64,000 nt of DNA from positions 44,252 through 108,251 of the forward strand of contig NZ_JAGIZB010000017.1 in NCBI RefSeq assembly GCF_017813395.1. The letters run 5' to 3'. Shown one piece after another: positions 44,602-54,000 of this stretch. The stretch is from Pararoseomonas baculiformis. GTDB lineage: Bacteria > Pseudomonadota > Alphaproteobacteria > Acetobacterales > Acetobacteraceae. Positions within the stretch are counted from its first letter, which is position 1, and every line of letters begins with the position of its first letter. The notes below the pieces were generated by a model. That model had not been told where the DNA came from. It saw only the letters and a list, made by a program, of their open reading frames with translations, and did no database searches. The position numbers were made by a program, and so were the translations under genes.

Positions 44602-46683
44602 TCAGGCCACCGCCATCAGCCGCCCGCGGCGCTGCCCCGGCACGGCCGGCTGGCCTGCCCCCAGGGTCACCCTCCCTTCGGCCAGCAGGGCTTCCACCGG
44701 CACCGGGCGGCCATGGAGGTAGCCCTGGGCCTCGTCGCAACCCTCGGCCCGAAGGATCGCGAGCTGGCCCTCGGTTTCGATCCCCTCGGCCAGAACCAGG
44801 ATGCCGAGGCTGCGGCCCAGGGCGAGCACGGCGCGGATGATGGCCACGGCCTGGGGGCTCGCCTCCACCTCCCGCATGAAGGAGCGGTCCAGCTTGATCT
44901 TGCTGAAGGGAAAGGCGCGGAGCGTGTCCAGGGAGGAGTAGCCCGTGCCGAAATCATCCAGCGCGATGCTCACCCCAAGTGCGCTGATCTGGGCCAGGCT
45001 CTGCAGGGCGCGCTCCCGGTCGCCCAGGATCATCGTCTCGGTCAGTTCGAGTTCCAGCCGCTCAGCCGCAAGGCCGGTTTCCTGCAGCGTGTCCTGGATG
45101 AGCTTCGGCAGGCCTGCATCGGACAGCTGCGCGGGGGAGAGGTTGACGGCGATCTTGAGGGGCTCGGCCCAGGCGGCGGCATCGGCACAGGCGCGGCGCA
45201 GCACCCACTGGCCGATGGGGCCGATCAGCCCGTGCTCCTCGGCCAGCGGGATGAATTCGGCCGGCGAGACGGGTCCACGGGCGGGGTGGGTCCAGCGCAG
45301 CAGTGCCTCGAAGCCGCGAAGCTCGCCGGTGGAAACCCGGACCTGCGGCTGGTAGTGGACCGAGAGTTGCCCGGCCTCCACCGCCTCCCGCAGATCGGCG
45401 ACGAGCTGGCGGCGTGCCCGCGCGGATTCCTCCATCAGGCGCTCATAGTGGCGGAGCTGCCCGGCTCCCTCGGCCCGGGCACGGCTCCGGGCAAGGCCGG
45501 CGCAGGTGACCAGGGCGTTATCGGTCTGCGCATCCTGGGGGAACAGGGCCACGCCGATGCTGGCGGAAAGCGGGATCGTCTCCGCCTCGATCCGCAGCGG
45601 CAGGCCGAGGGCGAGGCGGATCCGGGCCAGGAACTCGTCCAGCGCCGCATCCTCCTCCATGCGCTTGAGCGCGACGAACTCATCCGCCCCGATCCGTGCG
45701 AAGAACTCGCCCGGCCCTGTCAGGACCGAGATGCGCCGCGCCAGGCCGCGCAGGGCCTGGTCACCGGCTGCGTGGCCATGGGCCTCGTTGATGCCGCGGA
45801 AGCCGTCGAGGTCGAGGCTGAGCAGGGCGAGGCGGAAGCCGCCCCGCGCGGCTGCGGCGATTTCCTGTTCCAAGTGGATGCGGAAGGCCTCGCGGTTGGG
45901 CAGGCCGGTCAGCAGGTCCGTATGCGCGAGTTCGCTCAGCTGGCGCCGGGTTTCGGCACGGGCGTTGTCATCGATAAGGTAGCTGGCCACTCCCGCGCCG
46001 ACGACGATGAAGGCGACGAGAGAGACGGCCAGGGCCAGGGCCACCAGCGTCGCGGGGTCCGTGCCGCCTTCCGGCAGCGGCAGGGGGCTGACGGTGAGCG
46101 CTGCCATGCCCGTGAAGTGCAGGCTCGTGATCCCCAGCATCAGCGACAATACGGCGAGGGGCTGGTCCAGGCGGCGGCCCGGGCGCACCGCGAGATGCAG
46201 GGACGCCGCCGAGAAGAAGGTGGCGAGCAGCACGGAGGCCACGACGGCCGAGGGGTTCCAGGTGAGGATGCCCTGCACGCGGTAGGCCAGCATGCCGGTA
46301 TAATGCATGGCGGCGATCGCGAGCCCGAGCAGGGCGCCACCCAGCAGCGGGGCCGCCCGGCCCCATCCGCCGGCGGAGATGATGAAGGCGGCCTGCGCCC
46401 CACCCATGGCGATCAGCAGGGACAGGATGGTGATGACGGGATCGAAGCTGACAGGCACGCCCGGATCGAAGCCGAGCATCGCAACGAAATGGGTGCACCA
46501 GATGGCGGCGCCCGACACGACGGCGCTGAGGAAGTGCCAGCCGGCCCGCTGGGGCCCCGCGGTGCGCGCCGCCCGGCCATGGAGATGCACGGTGGACCAG
46601 GAACCCGCGGCACAGACAGCCGCGGCGACGAGAACCAGGGCGAGGTTATGGCTCTGCGTGATGCAGCCGATGACGGTCATCAT
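44602..46683 (-). CDS. MHYT-GGDEF-EAL cyclic-di-GMP signalling protein
   Basis: 693 residues. Seven helices carry three MHYT-type motifs ([22 protein letters not shown]), thought to bind copper or sense gas. A GGDEF domain follows with the signature changed to RIGADEF, which may impair cyclase activity; no RxxD inhibitory site is seen just before it. The EAL domain looks intact: [37 protein letters not shown] and AEGIET, arguing for phosphodiesterase activity. I start at the ATG pair before TVIGC; an ATG at 46752 is possible. No strong ribosome site is visible for either. Confidence 0.9.
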   Translation of the reverse strand: MMTVIGCITQSHNLALVLVAAAVCAAGSWSTVHLHGRAARTAGPQRAGWHFLSAVVSGAAIWCTHFVAMLGFDPGVPVSFDPVITILSLLIAMGGAQAAFIISAGGWGRAAPLLGGALLGLAIAAMHYTGMLAYRVQGILTWNPSAVVASVLLATFFSAASLHLAVRPGRRLDQPLAVLSLMLGITSLHFTGMAALTVSPLPLPEGGTDPATLVALALAVSLVAFIVVGAGVASYLIDDNARAETRRQLSELAHTDLLTGLPNREAFRIHLEQEIAAAARGGFRLALLSLDLDGFRGINEAHGHAAGDQALRGLARRISVLTGPGEFFARIGADEFVALKRMEEDAALDEFLARIRLALGLPLRIEAETIPLSASIGVALFPQDAQTDNALVTCAGLARSRARAEGAGQLRHYERLMEESARARRQLVADLREAVEAGQLSVHYQPQVRVSTGELRGFEALLRWTHPARGPVSPAEFIPLAEEHGLIGPIGQWVLRRACADAAAWAEPLKIAVNLSPAQLSDAGLPKLIQDTLQETGLAAERLELELTETMILGDRERALQSLAQISALGVSIALDDFGTGYSSLDTLRAFPFSKIKLDRSFMREVEASPQAVAIIRAVLALGRSLGILVLAEGIETEGQLAILRAEGCDEAQGYLHGRPVPVEALLAEGRVTLGAGQPAVPGQRRGRLMAVA

Positions 46684-46795
46684 CGGCGGAATGACTGCCG
46701 GGCTTCGGGCCGGGGGATTGGAGCTTGCCGGGGTTTCGGCGGCACGGAACATCCCAATCGCTGGTGACCGGCCGAGTGTGACATGCAACGACAGG

Positions 46796-46815
46796 TTGCG
46801 TCACGAATGACGCAA
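46796..46815. promoter_or_regulatory. Perfect 8-bp inverted repeat upstream of the MHYT-GGDEF-EAL gene
   Basis: ttgcgtca, 4-nt centre cgaa, tgacgcaa. It lies about 110 nt before the chosen start and could be an operator. Nothing else in the 130-nt gap to the glutathione reductase gene is recognised. Confidence 0.35.
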
Positions 46816-46947
46816 GGCTCAGCCGGCGAGGCACCGCGTTCCCGCCAGCAAAATCGTTGATCCTGCGGAATTTCCTGAATTTGGGACATGTCACACCGGG
46901 GTTGGCGGGACTGTCATGCGGCAGCGACTCGGGGCGCCCCTTGCAGC

Positions 46948-48342
46948 TCAGGCCGCCTTCGCGGCCCCCTCCCCCACACGGCGGGTAGCGACCCGCATGG
47001 TCACGAACTCCTCCGCCGCGGTGGGGTGGATACCGATGGTGGCGTCCAGCTGGGCCTTGGTCAGGCGGTTCGCCACGGCCACCGCAATGCCCTGCATGAT
47101 CTCCGGGCTGTCCTCCCCGATCATATGGGCGCCCAGGAGGCAGCCGGTCCCGGCCTCCACCACCAGCTTCATCACGGTCTTGCGGCCCTCTCGCCGGGTG
47201 ATGGTGTGGCGCATGGGGGTGAAGCGGGTGGTGTAGATCTCCACGGGGCCACGCAGGGCCGCCTCGTCCTCGGTCAGGCCCACGCTGCCGATCGGGGGGG
47301 AGGTGAAAACGGCCTTGGGCACGTTCTCATAGCTCGCGCGGCGTGGCTTCGGGCCGAAGAGGGTATCGGCCAGCGCATGGCCCATGGCCGTGGCAACGGG
47401 GGTGAGGTTCACCCGGTCGGTCACGTCGCCCAGGGCGTAGATATGCGGGACATTGGTGGCGTGGTCGTCATCCACCGCGATCACGCCGCCTTCCCGGCAA
47501 TTGATCCCGGCCGCGTCCAGGCCCAGCCCCTTGGTCGCGGGCTTGCGGCCGATGGCATAGAAGACGGCATCGGCCTCCACCATCTTGCCGGAGCCCATGC
47601 GGGTGATGCGGGTTTCGCCCTCCCGGGTGATGGAGGCGGGCGTTTCGCCGGACAGGATGGTGACGCCGTCGGCCGCAAGCGCCTCGGCCACGGCCTCCCG
47701 GATCTCCTGGTCAAAGCCGCGGAGCGGGAGGGACTGGCGGTAGGCGAGCGTCACCTCGGCCCCGAGCCCGTTGAGCATCGAGGCGAATTCCAGCCCGATA
47801 TAGCCGCCGCCGACCACGAGGACGCGCCGGGGCATCTCCTTCAGGGTGAAGAGGTCATCCGAGATATAGGCGTGCTCGCCGCCCGGAATTTCCGGTCGCA
47901 CAGGGTTCCCGCCGGTCGCGATGACGATGCGGTTGGCCGTGACCGTCCGGTCCCCGACCTTCAGCTCATGGGGGCCGGTGAAATGGGCGTAGCACTCGAA
48001 GATCTCGACGCCGACGCCGCCGAGCATGCGGCTGTAGATGCCCGAGAGGCGTGCCACCTCCATGTCCCGCGCGCGGGCCAGGGTGGCCCAGTCATGCTGC
48101 GGGTCGCCCAGATTGGTCCAGCCGAAGGCCTCAGCGTCCCGCGCCCAGGCGCCGTATTCCGCCGCCTGGACCATGATCTTCTTCGGCACGCAGCCGACAT
48201 TCACGCAGGTGCCGCCCCAGAAGCGGCCTTCGGCGATGCCTACCTTCGCCCCATGGCCCGCGGAGATGCGGGCCATGCGGACGCCGGCACTGCCGCCGCC
48301 GATGACGAAGAGGTCGAAGTCGTAGGGGTGTGGCGCGCTCAT
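46948..48342 (-). CDS. gor: Glutathione-disulfide reductase
   Basis: 464 residues, pyridine nucleotide-disulfide oxidoreductase family. FAD motif DLFVIGGGSAGVRMAR, redox disulfide CVNVGCVPKK, NADPH motif VLVVGGGYIGLEFASMLNGL followed by YRQSLPLRGFD, and C-terminal active-site HPTAAEEFVT with the catalytic His-Pro/Glu. It reduces GSSG with NADPH in the cytosol, matching the glutathione-dependent glutaredoxin encoded elsewhere in the window. Confidence 0.95.
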   Translation of the reverse strand: MSAPHPYDFDLFVIGGGSAGVRMARISAGHGAKVGIAEGRFWGGTCVNVGCVPKKIMVQAAEYGAWARDAEAFGWTNLGDPQHDWATLARARDMEVARLSGIYSRMLGGVGVEIFECYAHFTGPHELKVGDRTVTANRIVIATGGNPVRPEIPGGEHAYISDDLFTLKEMPRRVLVVGGGYIGLEFASMLNGLGAEVTLAYRQSLPLRGFDQEIREAVAEALAADGVTILSGETPASITREGETRITRMGSGKMVEADAVFYAIGRKPATKGLGLDAAGINCREGGVIAVDDDHATNVPHIYALGDVTDRVNLTPVATAMGHALADTLFGPKPRRASYENVPKAVFTSPPIGSVGLTEDEAALRGPVEIYTTRFTPMRHTITRREGRKTVMKLVVEAGTGCLLGAHMIGEDSPEIMQGIAVAVANRLTKAQLDATIGIHPTAAEEFVTMRVATRRVGEGAAKAA

Positions 48343-48511
48343 GCGCCGAAAGGTCGGGCTTCACCCCGCATCGCGCAAGGGTGCCGCCGGGCTGGCCGTG
48401 CTGCGTGGCCGGCATGGAAGATTCGCCCCGGGCGGGCTTGAGGCGCCCGCCGGGCACGGGATGGCCGGCAGGCCAGGGCGGGCCTGGCCGCGGCGCCAGG
48501 CCCGAAAGGGT

Positions 48512-48536
48512 GGGGAGGGGCGCCATTCCCCTCCCC
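48512..48536 (-). terminator. Hairpin after gabD
   Basis: ggggagggg pairs with cccctcccc (9 bp, 7-nt loop), 7 nt past the gabD stop. A second hairpin, ggcctgg/ccaggcc, follows at 48481-48502. There is no T run. Confidence 0.5.
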
Positions 48537-48543
48537 CGCCATG

Positions 48544-50016
48544 TCAGACCCCGCCGATCAGGCAGTACTTGATTTCGAGGTAATCCTCGATGCCGTACTT
48601 GCTGCCCTCGCGCCCCAGGCCGCTCTCCTTCACGCCGCCGAAGGGGGCGACCTCCGTGGAGATGATGCCCTCGTTCACGCCGACAATGCCGCTCTCCAGG
48701 GCTTCCGCGACGCGGAAGATGCGGCCGACATCGCGGGCGTAGAAATAGGCGGCCAGGCCGAACTCGGTGTCATTGGCCAGGCGGATGCCCTCCTCCTCCG
48801 TCTTGAAGCGGATAAGCGGGGCCATGGGGCCGAAAGTCTCCTCCTTCAGCACCTTCGCCGAGATGGGCACATCCGTGAGGATGGTCGGCTCGAAGAAGTT
48901 GCCGCCGAGGGGGTGGCGCTTGCCGCCGGTCAGCACCTTCGCGCCATGCGCCGTGGCGTCGGCGATGTGCTCCTCCACCTTCGACACGGCATCGGCATTG
49001 ATCAGCGGCCCCTGGGTGACGCCCTGCTCCATGCCGTTGCCGACCTTCAGCGCCTCGACGGCCTTCTTCAGCTTCTCGGCGAAGGCGTCATAGACTCCGT
49101 CCTGCACCAGGATCCGGTTGGCGCAGACACAGGTCTGGCCGGTGTTGCGGAACTTCGAGGCCATGGCACCGGTGACCGCCGCATCGAGATCCGCGTCGTC
49201 GAAGACGAGGAAGGCGGCGTTGCCGCCCAGCTCCATGCTGGTCTTCTTGATGGTGCTGGCGCATTGCGCCAGCAGGGTGCGGCCCACCTCCGTGCTGCCG
49301 GTGAAGGACAGCTTGCGGACCATGGGGTTGGTGGAGAGCTCCTCACCCTGTTCGCGCGCGGAGCCGGTGACGACGTTGCAGACGCCGGCCGGCATGCCCG
49401 CGCGCTCCGCCAGCACGGCGATGGCCAGCGCCGAGAAGGGGGTCTGCGAGGCCGGGCGGATGACGCCGGTGCAGCCGGCAGCCCAGCCCGGGCCGGCCTT
49501 GCGGGTGATCATGGCGGCCGGGAAGTTCCAGGGCGTGATGGCGGCGAAGACGCCGATCGGCTCCTTCATTACCAGGACGCGGCTGCCCTGCTTGAAGGTG
49601 GGGATCATGTCCCCGTAGATCCGCTTCCCCTCCTCGGCGAACCACTCGATGAAGGAGGCGGCATAGGCGATCTCGCCCTTGGACTCCGCCAGGGGCTTGC
49701 CCTGCTCGGCCGTCATGATGGCGGCCAGGTCGTCCGCATTCTCCATCATGAGGGTGAAGAGGCGGCGCAGGATGGCCGCACGCTCCTTGGCCAGCAGGGC
49801 GCGCCAGGCGGGCTGGGCGGCGTGCGCGGCCTCGATCGCGCCACGCACCTCCTCCCGTGACAGGGAGGGGACATGGCCGATCACCTCGCCATTGGCGGGG
49901 TTCCGGACGGCGATGGTCTTGCCGGAGGCGGCCTGGACCCATTCACCCCCGACGCGGTTCGCTTGGCGGAAGAGATCGGAGTCCTTGAGGACGAGCTTGG
50001 AGGCGGTGTCGAGCAT
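48544..50016 (-). CDS. gabD: NAD(P)-dependent succinate-semialdehyde dehydrogenase-type enzyme
   Basis: 490 residues, the full length of GabD. Aldehyde dehydrogenase elements: ITPWNFPAAMITRK, the nucleotide loop FTGSTEVGRTL, the general base Glu in MELGGNAAF and the nucleophile Cys in NTGQTCVCANR. The C-terminal PFGGVKESGLGREG fits GabD. The usual KPA after the Rossmann strand is RPA (VIRPASQTP), replacing a coenzyme-contact Lys. The substrate is assigned by overall similarity; another short-chain semialdehyde is possible. The start opens MLDTASKLVLKD. Confidence 0.88.
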   Translation of the reverse strand: MLDTASKLVLKDSDLFRQANRVGGEWVQAASGKTIAVRNPANGEVIGHVPSLSREEVRGAIEAAHAAQPAWRALLAKERAAILRRLFTLMMENADDLAAIMTAEQGKPLAESKGEIAYAASFIEWFAEEGKRIYGDMIPTFKQGSRVLVMKEPIGVFAAITPWNFPAAMITRKAGPGWAAGCTGVIRPASQTPFSALAIAVLAERAGMPAGVCNVVTGSAREQGEELSTNPMVRKLSFTGSTEVGRTLLAQCASTIKKTSMELGGNAAFLVFDDADLDAAVTGAMASKFRNTGQTCVCANRILVQDGVYDAFAEKLKKAVEALKVGNGMEQGVTQGPLINADAVSKVEEHIADATAHGAKVLTGGKRHPLGGNFFEPTILTDVPISAKVLKEETFGPMAPLIRFKTEEEGIRLANDTEFGLAAYFYARDVGRIFRVAEALESGIVGVNEGIISTEVAPFGGVKESGLGREGSKYGIEDYLEIKYCLIGGV

Positions 50017-50123
50017 GGGGGCGCTCCCTTCGGCGATGCTTCGGCGGAAGATGGGCCGGGCCGGGCCGGCTGTCATCCGCCCTGGGCAGGATCACATGGC
50101 AGAGGTTGAGGACGGCGGCTCCC

Positions 50124-50819
50124 TCATCCCTCGGGCGGTGCCTCGCCGAGCAGGGCGAGCACCAGTTCGGCGGTGACGCCGATATGGGATGTGAGCAGGC
50201 CAGGTGCCTCGTCGCTCCGCGCCAGCACGGCTTCGGCCAGGGCCTCATGCACGGCCAGCATCCGCGCCCAATCCTGGTGCGCGGTCTCCATCAGGCGGCG
50301 GTAGCGGGTCTTCTGAAGGTAAAGGTCGTCGCAGAAGCGCAGGAGCGAGGGCAGCGGGCAGGCGGCGATCAGGGCGCGGTGGAAGCGATGGTGGCGGGCC
50401 TCATAGGCATCCACCCATTCCTCGCTGGCCGGGTCGCGCCGCCCGATCTCGTGCCGGAGCAAGGAAAGCGATGCGACGATCCCATCCTCCCAGGCGGCGC
50501 GGCCATGTTCCATGGCCAGGCGCAGCGCCTCGGGCTCCACCACCTGGCGGGAGCGGGTGATGTCCAGGAGATGCGCACGGGTGACGGGCGGGACGGAGAA
50601 GCCCTTCTGCCCCTCCAGCATCACGAAGCCTTCCGCGGCCAAGCGGGCCAGGGCCTCCCGCAAGGGCGTGGCGCCCAGGCCGTAGCGGGCCGAGAGGTCG
50701 CGCAGGCGCAGGCGCGTGGCGGGCGGGAAGCCGCCGCCGATGATGTCCTGGCGGAGGCGCCGGGCAGCTGTCTCGGAGAGGGTGGCTGCCCCGTTCTGGG
50801 CAGGATGATCGATCAACAC
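50124..50819 (-). CDS. GntR family regulator, FCD (FadR-like) domain
   Basis: 231 residues from a GTG start. Winged helix at residues 12-75: AARRLRQDIIGGGFPPATRL, then LSARYGLGATPLREALARLAAEGFV. The FCD ligand domain follows, with the metal-binding His/Asp pattern in VDAYEARHHRFHRALI and VHEALAEAV. It is divergent from the fumarylacetoacetase-type gene with a 54-nt gap containing a palindrome, so it probably controls that operon with a pathway intermediate as ligand. Confidence 0.88.
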   Translation of the reverse strand: MLIDHPAQNGAATLSETAARRLRQDIIGGGFPPATRLRLRDLSARYGLGATPLREALARLAAEGFVMLEGQKGFSVPPVTRAHLLDITRSRQVVEPEALRLAMEHGRAAWEDGIVASLSLLRHEIGRRDPASEEWVDAYEARHHRFHRALIAACPLPSLLRFCDDLYLQKTRYRRLMETAHQDWARMLAVHEALAEAVLARSDEAPGLLTSHIGVTAELVLALLGEAPPEG

Positions 50820-50820
50820 C

Positions 50821-50837
50821 GGGAAAATATATTTCCC
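50821..50837. promoter_or_regulatory. Likely GntR operator
   Basis: gggaaa, AT-rich 5-nt centre, tttccc, in the 54-nt gap between the GntR gene and the gene it faces. Size and symmetry fit a FadR-subfamily operator. The site touches the regulator start codon, which would allow autorepression. Confidence 0.5.
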
Positions 50838-50873
50838 CTTCACAGCCGGAAGCAAGGACGCAAGGATGGGCGC

Positions 50874-52178
50874 ATGAACGCCCTCGACTCCACCCATGAC
50901 CCGGAACGCCGGGCCTGGGTTCCCTCGGCCCAGGCGCCGGATTCCGACTTCCCCATCCAGAACCTGCCGCTCGGGGTCTTCTCGCGGGGCGGGGCAACGC
51001 CGCGGGGCGGCGTTGCGATCGGCGACCAGATCCTCGACCTGCGCGCGGCGCTGGATGCCGGACTGGTTTCCGGGCCGGCGGCGGAGGCAGCGGCGGAGCC
51101 AGGCCTGAACCGGCTCATGGCCATGGGGCGCGGGGCCTCCCGCGACCTGCGGCGGCAGGTTTCCGACCTGCTGGCCGAGGGCAGCGCGGCCGCCGACCAG
51201 GCGCAGGCGCTTCTTGTGCCGATGGGCGAGGCGCAGATGCACCTGCCCTGCACCATCGCGAATTTCTCGGATTTCATGGTCTCGCGGGACCATTCCTGGC
51301 GGCTCGGCGCGCTGAAGGACGCGCTGGCGCCCCTGCCCCCGGCTTTCGACAGCCTTCCGGTGGCCTATCACTCCCGTGCCAGCTCCGTGCGCGTGAGCGG
51401 CGAGCCGGTGGTGCGGCCGAACGGGCAGTGGAAGCGGCGGGAGGGCGTGCATTTCGGCCCGACCGAGGCGCTGGACTTCGAGCTGGAACTGGCGATCTGG
51501 CTGGCGGGGGAGAATGCCCTGGGAACGCCGGTCCCGATGTCCCGCGCGCCGGAGCGGCTCTTCGGCTACGGGCTTCTGAACGACTGGTCTGCGCGTGACA
51601 TCCAGCGCTGGGAGATGCCGCCGCTCGGCCCCTTCCTGGCGAAGAGCCTGTCCACCTCGGTCTCGCCCTGGATCGTGACGGCGGAGGCGCTGCTGCCCTT
51701 CGCCATTCCGTCGGCCGAGCGGGGCGAAGGCGTGCAGCCTCCCCTGCCCTATCTCGATTCCACGGAGAACCGCGCGCGCGGCGGGCTTTCCATCGCGATG
51801 GAGGTCTGGCTGCTGACGCCGCGCATGAAGGCGGCGGGCGGCGGCCCGGCGCGGCTGACGGCGACGGATTTCGCCACCATGGCCTGGACGCCGGCGCAGA
51901 TGGTGACCCACCACGCGAGCAATGGCTGCAACCTGCTGCCGGGCGACCTGCTCGGCAGCGGCACCTGTTCCGGCCCCGGGGAAGGATCGGAGGCCTGCAT
52001 GGCCGAGCTCATCCTGCGCGGCCCGATCGAACTGCCGAATGGCGAGACGCGGCGCTTCCTGGAGGATGGGGACGAGGTGATCTTCCGCGCCCGTGCCCAT
52101 GCGCCGGGGGCCGCATCCATCGGCTTCGGCGAATGCCGCGCGGTCATCCTGCCCGCGCCCCCCTGGCCCGCCGAGTGA
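50874..52178 (+). CDS. Fumarylacetoacetase-type hydrolase
   Basis: 434 residues, the full two-domain FAH size. N-terminal SH3-like domain (SDFPIQNLPLGVFSRGG), then the catalytic domain: DFMVSRDHSWRLG, YHSRASSV (catalytic His; the usual Gly is Ser), ALDFELELAIWL and GLLNDWSARDIQRWE (metal-binding Glu and Asp), KSLSTSVSPWIV and GDLLGSGTCSG. It cleaves a carbon-carbon bond in a diketo acid such as fumarylacetoacetate from tyrosine or homogentisate breakdown. No homogentisate dioxygenase gene is adjacent, so the substrate may differ. It is first in FAH-cyclase-Bug. Confidence 0.88.
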   Translation: MNALDSTHDPERRAWVPSAQAPDSDFPIQNLPLGVFSRGGATPRGGVAIGDQILDLRAALDAGLVSGPAAEAAAEPGLNRLMAMGRGASRDLRRQVSDLLAEGSAAADQAQALLVPMGEAQMHLPCTIANFSDFMVSRDHSWRLGALKDALAPLPPAFDSLPVAYHSRASSVRVSGEPVVRPNGQWKRREGVHFGPTEALDFELELAIWLAGENALGTPVPMSRAPERLFGYGLLNDWSARDIQRWEMPPLGPFLAKSLSTSVSPWIVTAEALLPFAIPSAERGEGVQPPLPYLDSTENRARGGLSIAMEVWLLTPRMKAAGGGPARLTATDFATMAWTPAQMVTHHASNGCNLLPGDLLGSGTCSGPGEGSEACMAELILRGPIELPNGETRRFLEDGDEVIFRARAHAPGAASIGFGECRAVILPAPPWPAE

Positions 52179-52204
52179 AGCAGGCGGGAGGAAACGAGAA
52201 AGAC

Positions 52205-52993
52205 ATGCCAAGAAAGATCATCGACATCTCGACGGTGCTGAAGGCCGGCATCGCGAGCGATCCGCCGCATATGCTGCCGAAGATCGAGTATCGCGACCAC
52301 CACCAGACCGCCCCGAACATGGCCGAGTATATGGGCGTGGGCCTGGATGCGCTGCCCGGGGGCGAGTACGCGGCCGTGGAGCAGGTGAACATCTCCACCC
52401 ATAACGGCACGCATATGGACGCGCCGTATCACTTCTTCTCCCGAATGGACGAGAAGCTGGTACCGGGTGGCCGTCCTTCCATGCGGATCGACGAGGTGCC
52501 GCTGGACTGGTGCTTCCAGCCCGGCGTGAAGCTGGATTTCCGAGACAAGCCCGACGGGCATGTGGTGACGCCAGAGGAGGTGGAGGCGGAGCTGCGCCGC
52601 ATCGGGCATGAGCTGAAGCCGCTGGAGATCGTGCTGGTGAACACGCGCGCCGGCAGCCGCTATGGCGAGAGCGACTTCGTGGACAGCGGCTGCGGCATGG
52701 GGCGCGCGGCGACGCTCTGGCTCGCCGAGCGAGGGGTGCGCGTGGTGGGGACGGATGGCTGGTCCTGGGACGCGCCCTTCAGCTTCACGCGCAAGCGCGT
52801 GCAGGAGACAGGCGATGTCTCCCTTATCTGGGAAGGGCACAGGGCCGGGCGTGAGATCGGCTACTGCCAGATGGAGAAGCTCTCCAACCTGGAGGCGCTG
52901 CCGGACCATGGATTCATGGTGGCGTGCTTCCCCGTGAAGATTCACAGGGCTTCCGCGGGATGGACCCGCGCGGTCGCGATCCTGGAGGGTTGA
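52205..52993 (+). CDS. Cyclase/kynurenine formamidase family hydrolase
   Basis: 262 residues, PF04199 fold. The metal-binding signature HNGTHMDAPYHF is readable at about residues 64-75, and further conserved acidic and Gly-rich text VGTDGWSWDAPF follows. Family members hydrolyse N-formylkynurenine, isatin or other amides and lactones. It lies 26 nt after the FAH gene and 5 nt before the Bug receptor, giving a three-gene unit for uptake and ring or amide cleavage of an unknown compound. Confidence 0.85.
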   Translation: MPRKIIDISTVLKAGIASDPPHMLPKIEYRDHHQTAPNMAEYMGVGLDALPGGEYAAVEQVNISTHNGTHMDAPYHFFSRMDEKLVPGGRPSMRIDEVPLDWCFQPGVKLDFRDKPDGHVVTPEEVEAELRRIGHELKPLEIVLVNTRAGSRYGESDFVDSGCGMGRAATLWLAERGVRVVGTDGWSWDAPFSFTRKRVQETGDVSLIWEGHRAGREIGYCQMEKLSNLEALPDHGFMVACFPVKIHRASAGWTRAVAILEG

Positions 52994-52998
52994 GCACC

Positions 52999-53961
52999 AT
53001 GAGGCGCATCCTGCTCTCGGCCCTGGCGCTGCTGGGCGCCGCATCGGCCGCCCCATCCGCCGCCTGGGCCCAGCCCGCCTATCCTGAAAAGCCGATCGTC
53101 ATGGTCATGCCCTATACGCCCGGGGCGGCCGACGCGCTCATGCGGGCGATGAGCGACCATTTCCAGCGCACCCTCGGCCAGCCCCTGGTGCTGATGACGC
53201 GCGACGGTGCCTCAGGCGTGGTGGGCATGCGCTATGTCGCCAGCAGCGCGCCCGATGGCTACACGATCGGCCAGACGCCGATGACCGCCATCGTGGTGCA
53301 GCCGCACATGGTGCGCGGCGCCGGCACCAATCCCGAGAATTTCGAGGCGGTGTGCGGCACGAACGAGAATGTGCTGGGCATCGTGGTGCGGGCGGACAGC
53401 CCGGTGCGCACGCTTCCCGACCTGGTGGCGGAGGGCAAGCGCCGGCAGATGAGCTTCGGCAGCCCCGGGCCCAATTCCCTTCCGCAGCTCGGCGTCTGGC
53501 GCGTTCAGCGGGCGACGGGGGTGGAGTTCAACCATGTGCCCTATCGCGGCGAGGCACCGCACCTGAACGACACGCTGGCCGGGCGGCTGGATTTCTCTGC
53601 CGCCGTGGTGAGCTCGGCGGCGGAGCTGGTGCAGGCCGGGCGGATGCGGCTGATCGCCGTCTTCTCGAACCGGCGGCACCCGGACTTTCCGGATGTGCCG
53701 ACGGCGCGGGAGCAGGGGATCGATGCCTTGCAGCTCAGCCAGGTCGGCATCTATGCGCCGCGCGGCACGCCCGCCCCGATCCTGGACAGGCTGGAGGAAG
53801 CCTGCCGCACCGGGCTGGAGACACCGGCGGTGAAGCAGGTGCTGGCGACCACCCGCGCCCCGGCCTCCTTCGTGCCGCGGGCACAGCTGAACACGATGCT
53901 GCGCGAGGAATTCGCGACCTATGGCCGCATCCTGAAGGAGCTGGGGGTGCAGCCCGAATAG
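52999..53961 (+). CDS. Bug-type tripartite tricarboxylate transporter substrate-binding protein
   Basis: 320 residues. Signal peptide (LLSALALLGAASAAPSAAWAQ), mature start YPEKPIVMVMPYTPGAADAL; the usual PGGGxD loop is altered to PGAAD. Other family text: SAPDGYTIGQTP, HVPYRGEAPHLNDTLAG and FPDVPTAREQG. Located in the catabolic operon behind the cyclase, it probably binds the substrate or a related carboxylate. There is no TctAB partner nearby. The start is 5 nt after the cyclase stop. Confidence 0.9.
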   Translation: MRRILLSALALLGAASAAPSAAWAQPAYPEKPIVMVMPYTPGAADALMRAMSDHFQRTLGQPLVLMTRDGASGVVGMRYVASSAPDGYTIGQTPMTAIVVQPHMVRGAGTNPENFEAVCGTNENVLGIVVRADSPVRTLPDLVAEGKRRQMSFGSPGPNSLPQLGVWRVQRATGVEFNHVPYRGEAPHLNDTLAGRLDFSAAVVSSAAELVQAGRMRLIAVFSNRRHPDFPDVPTAREQGIDALQLSQVGIYAPRGTPAPILDRLEEACRTGLETPAVKQVLATTRAPASFVPRAQLNTMLREEFATYGRILKELGVQPE

Positions 53962-54000
53962 GGGCCGCACCCGCCATGCGGCGTCGCCGCGCGCCCGGGG

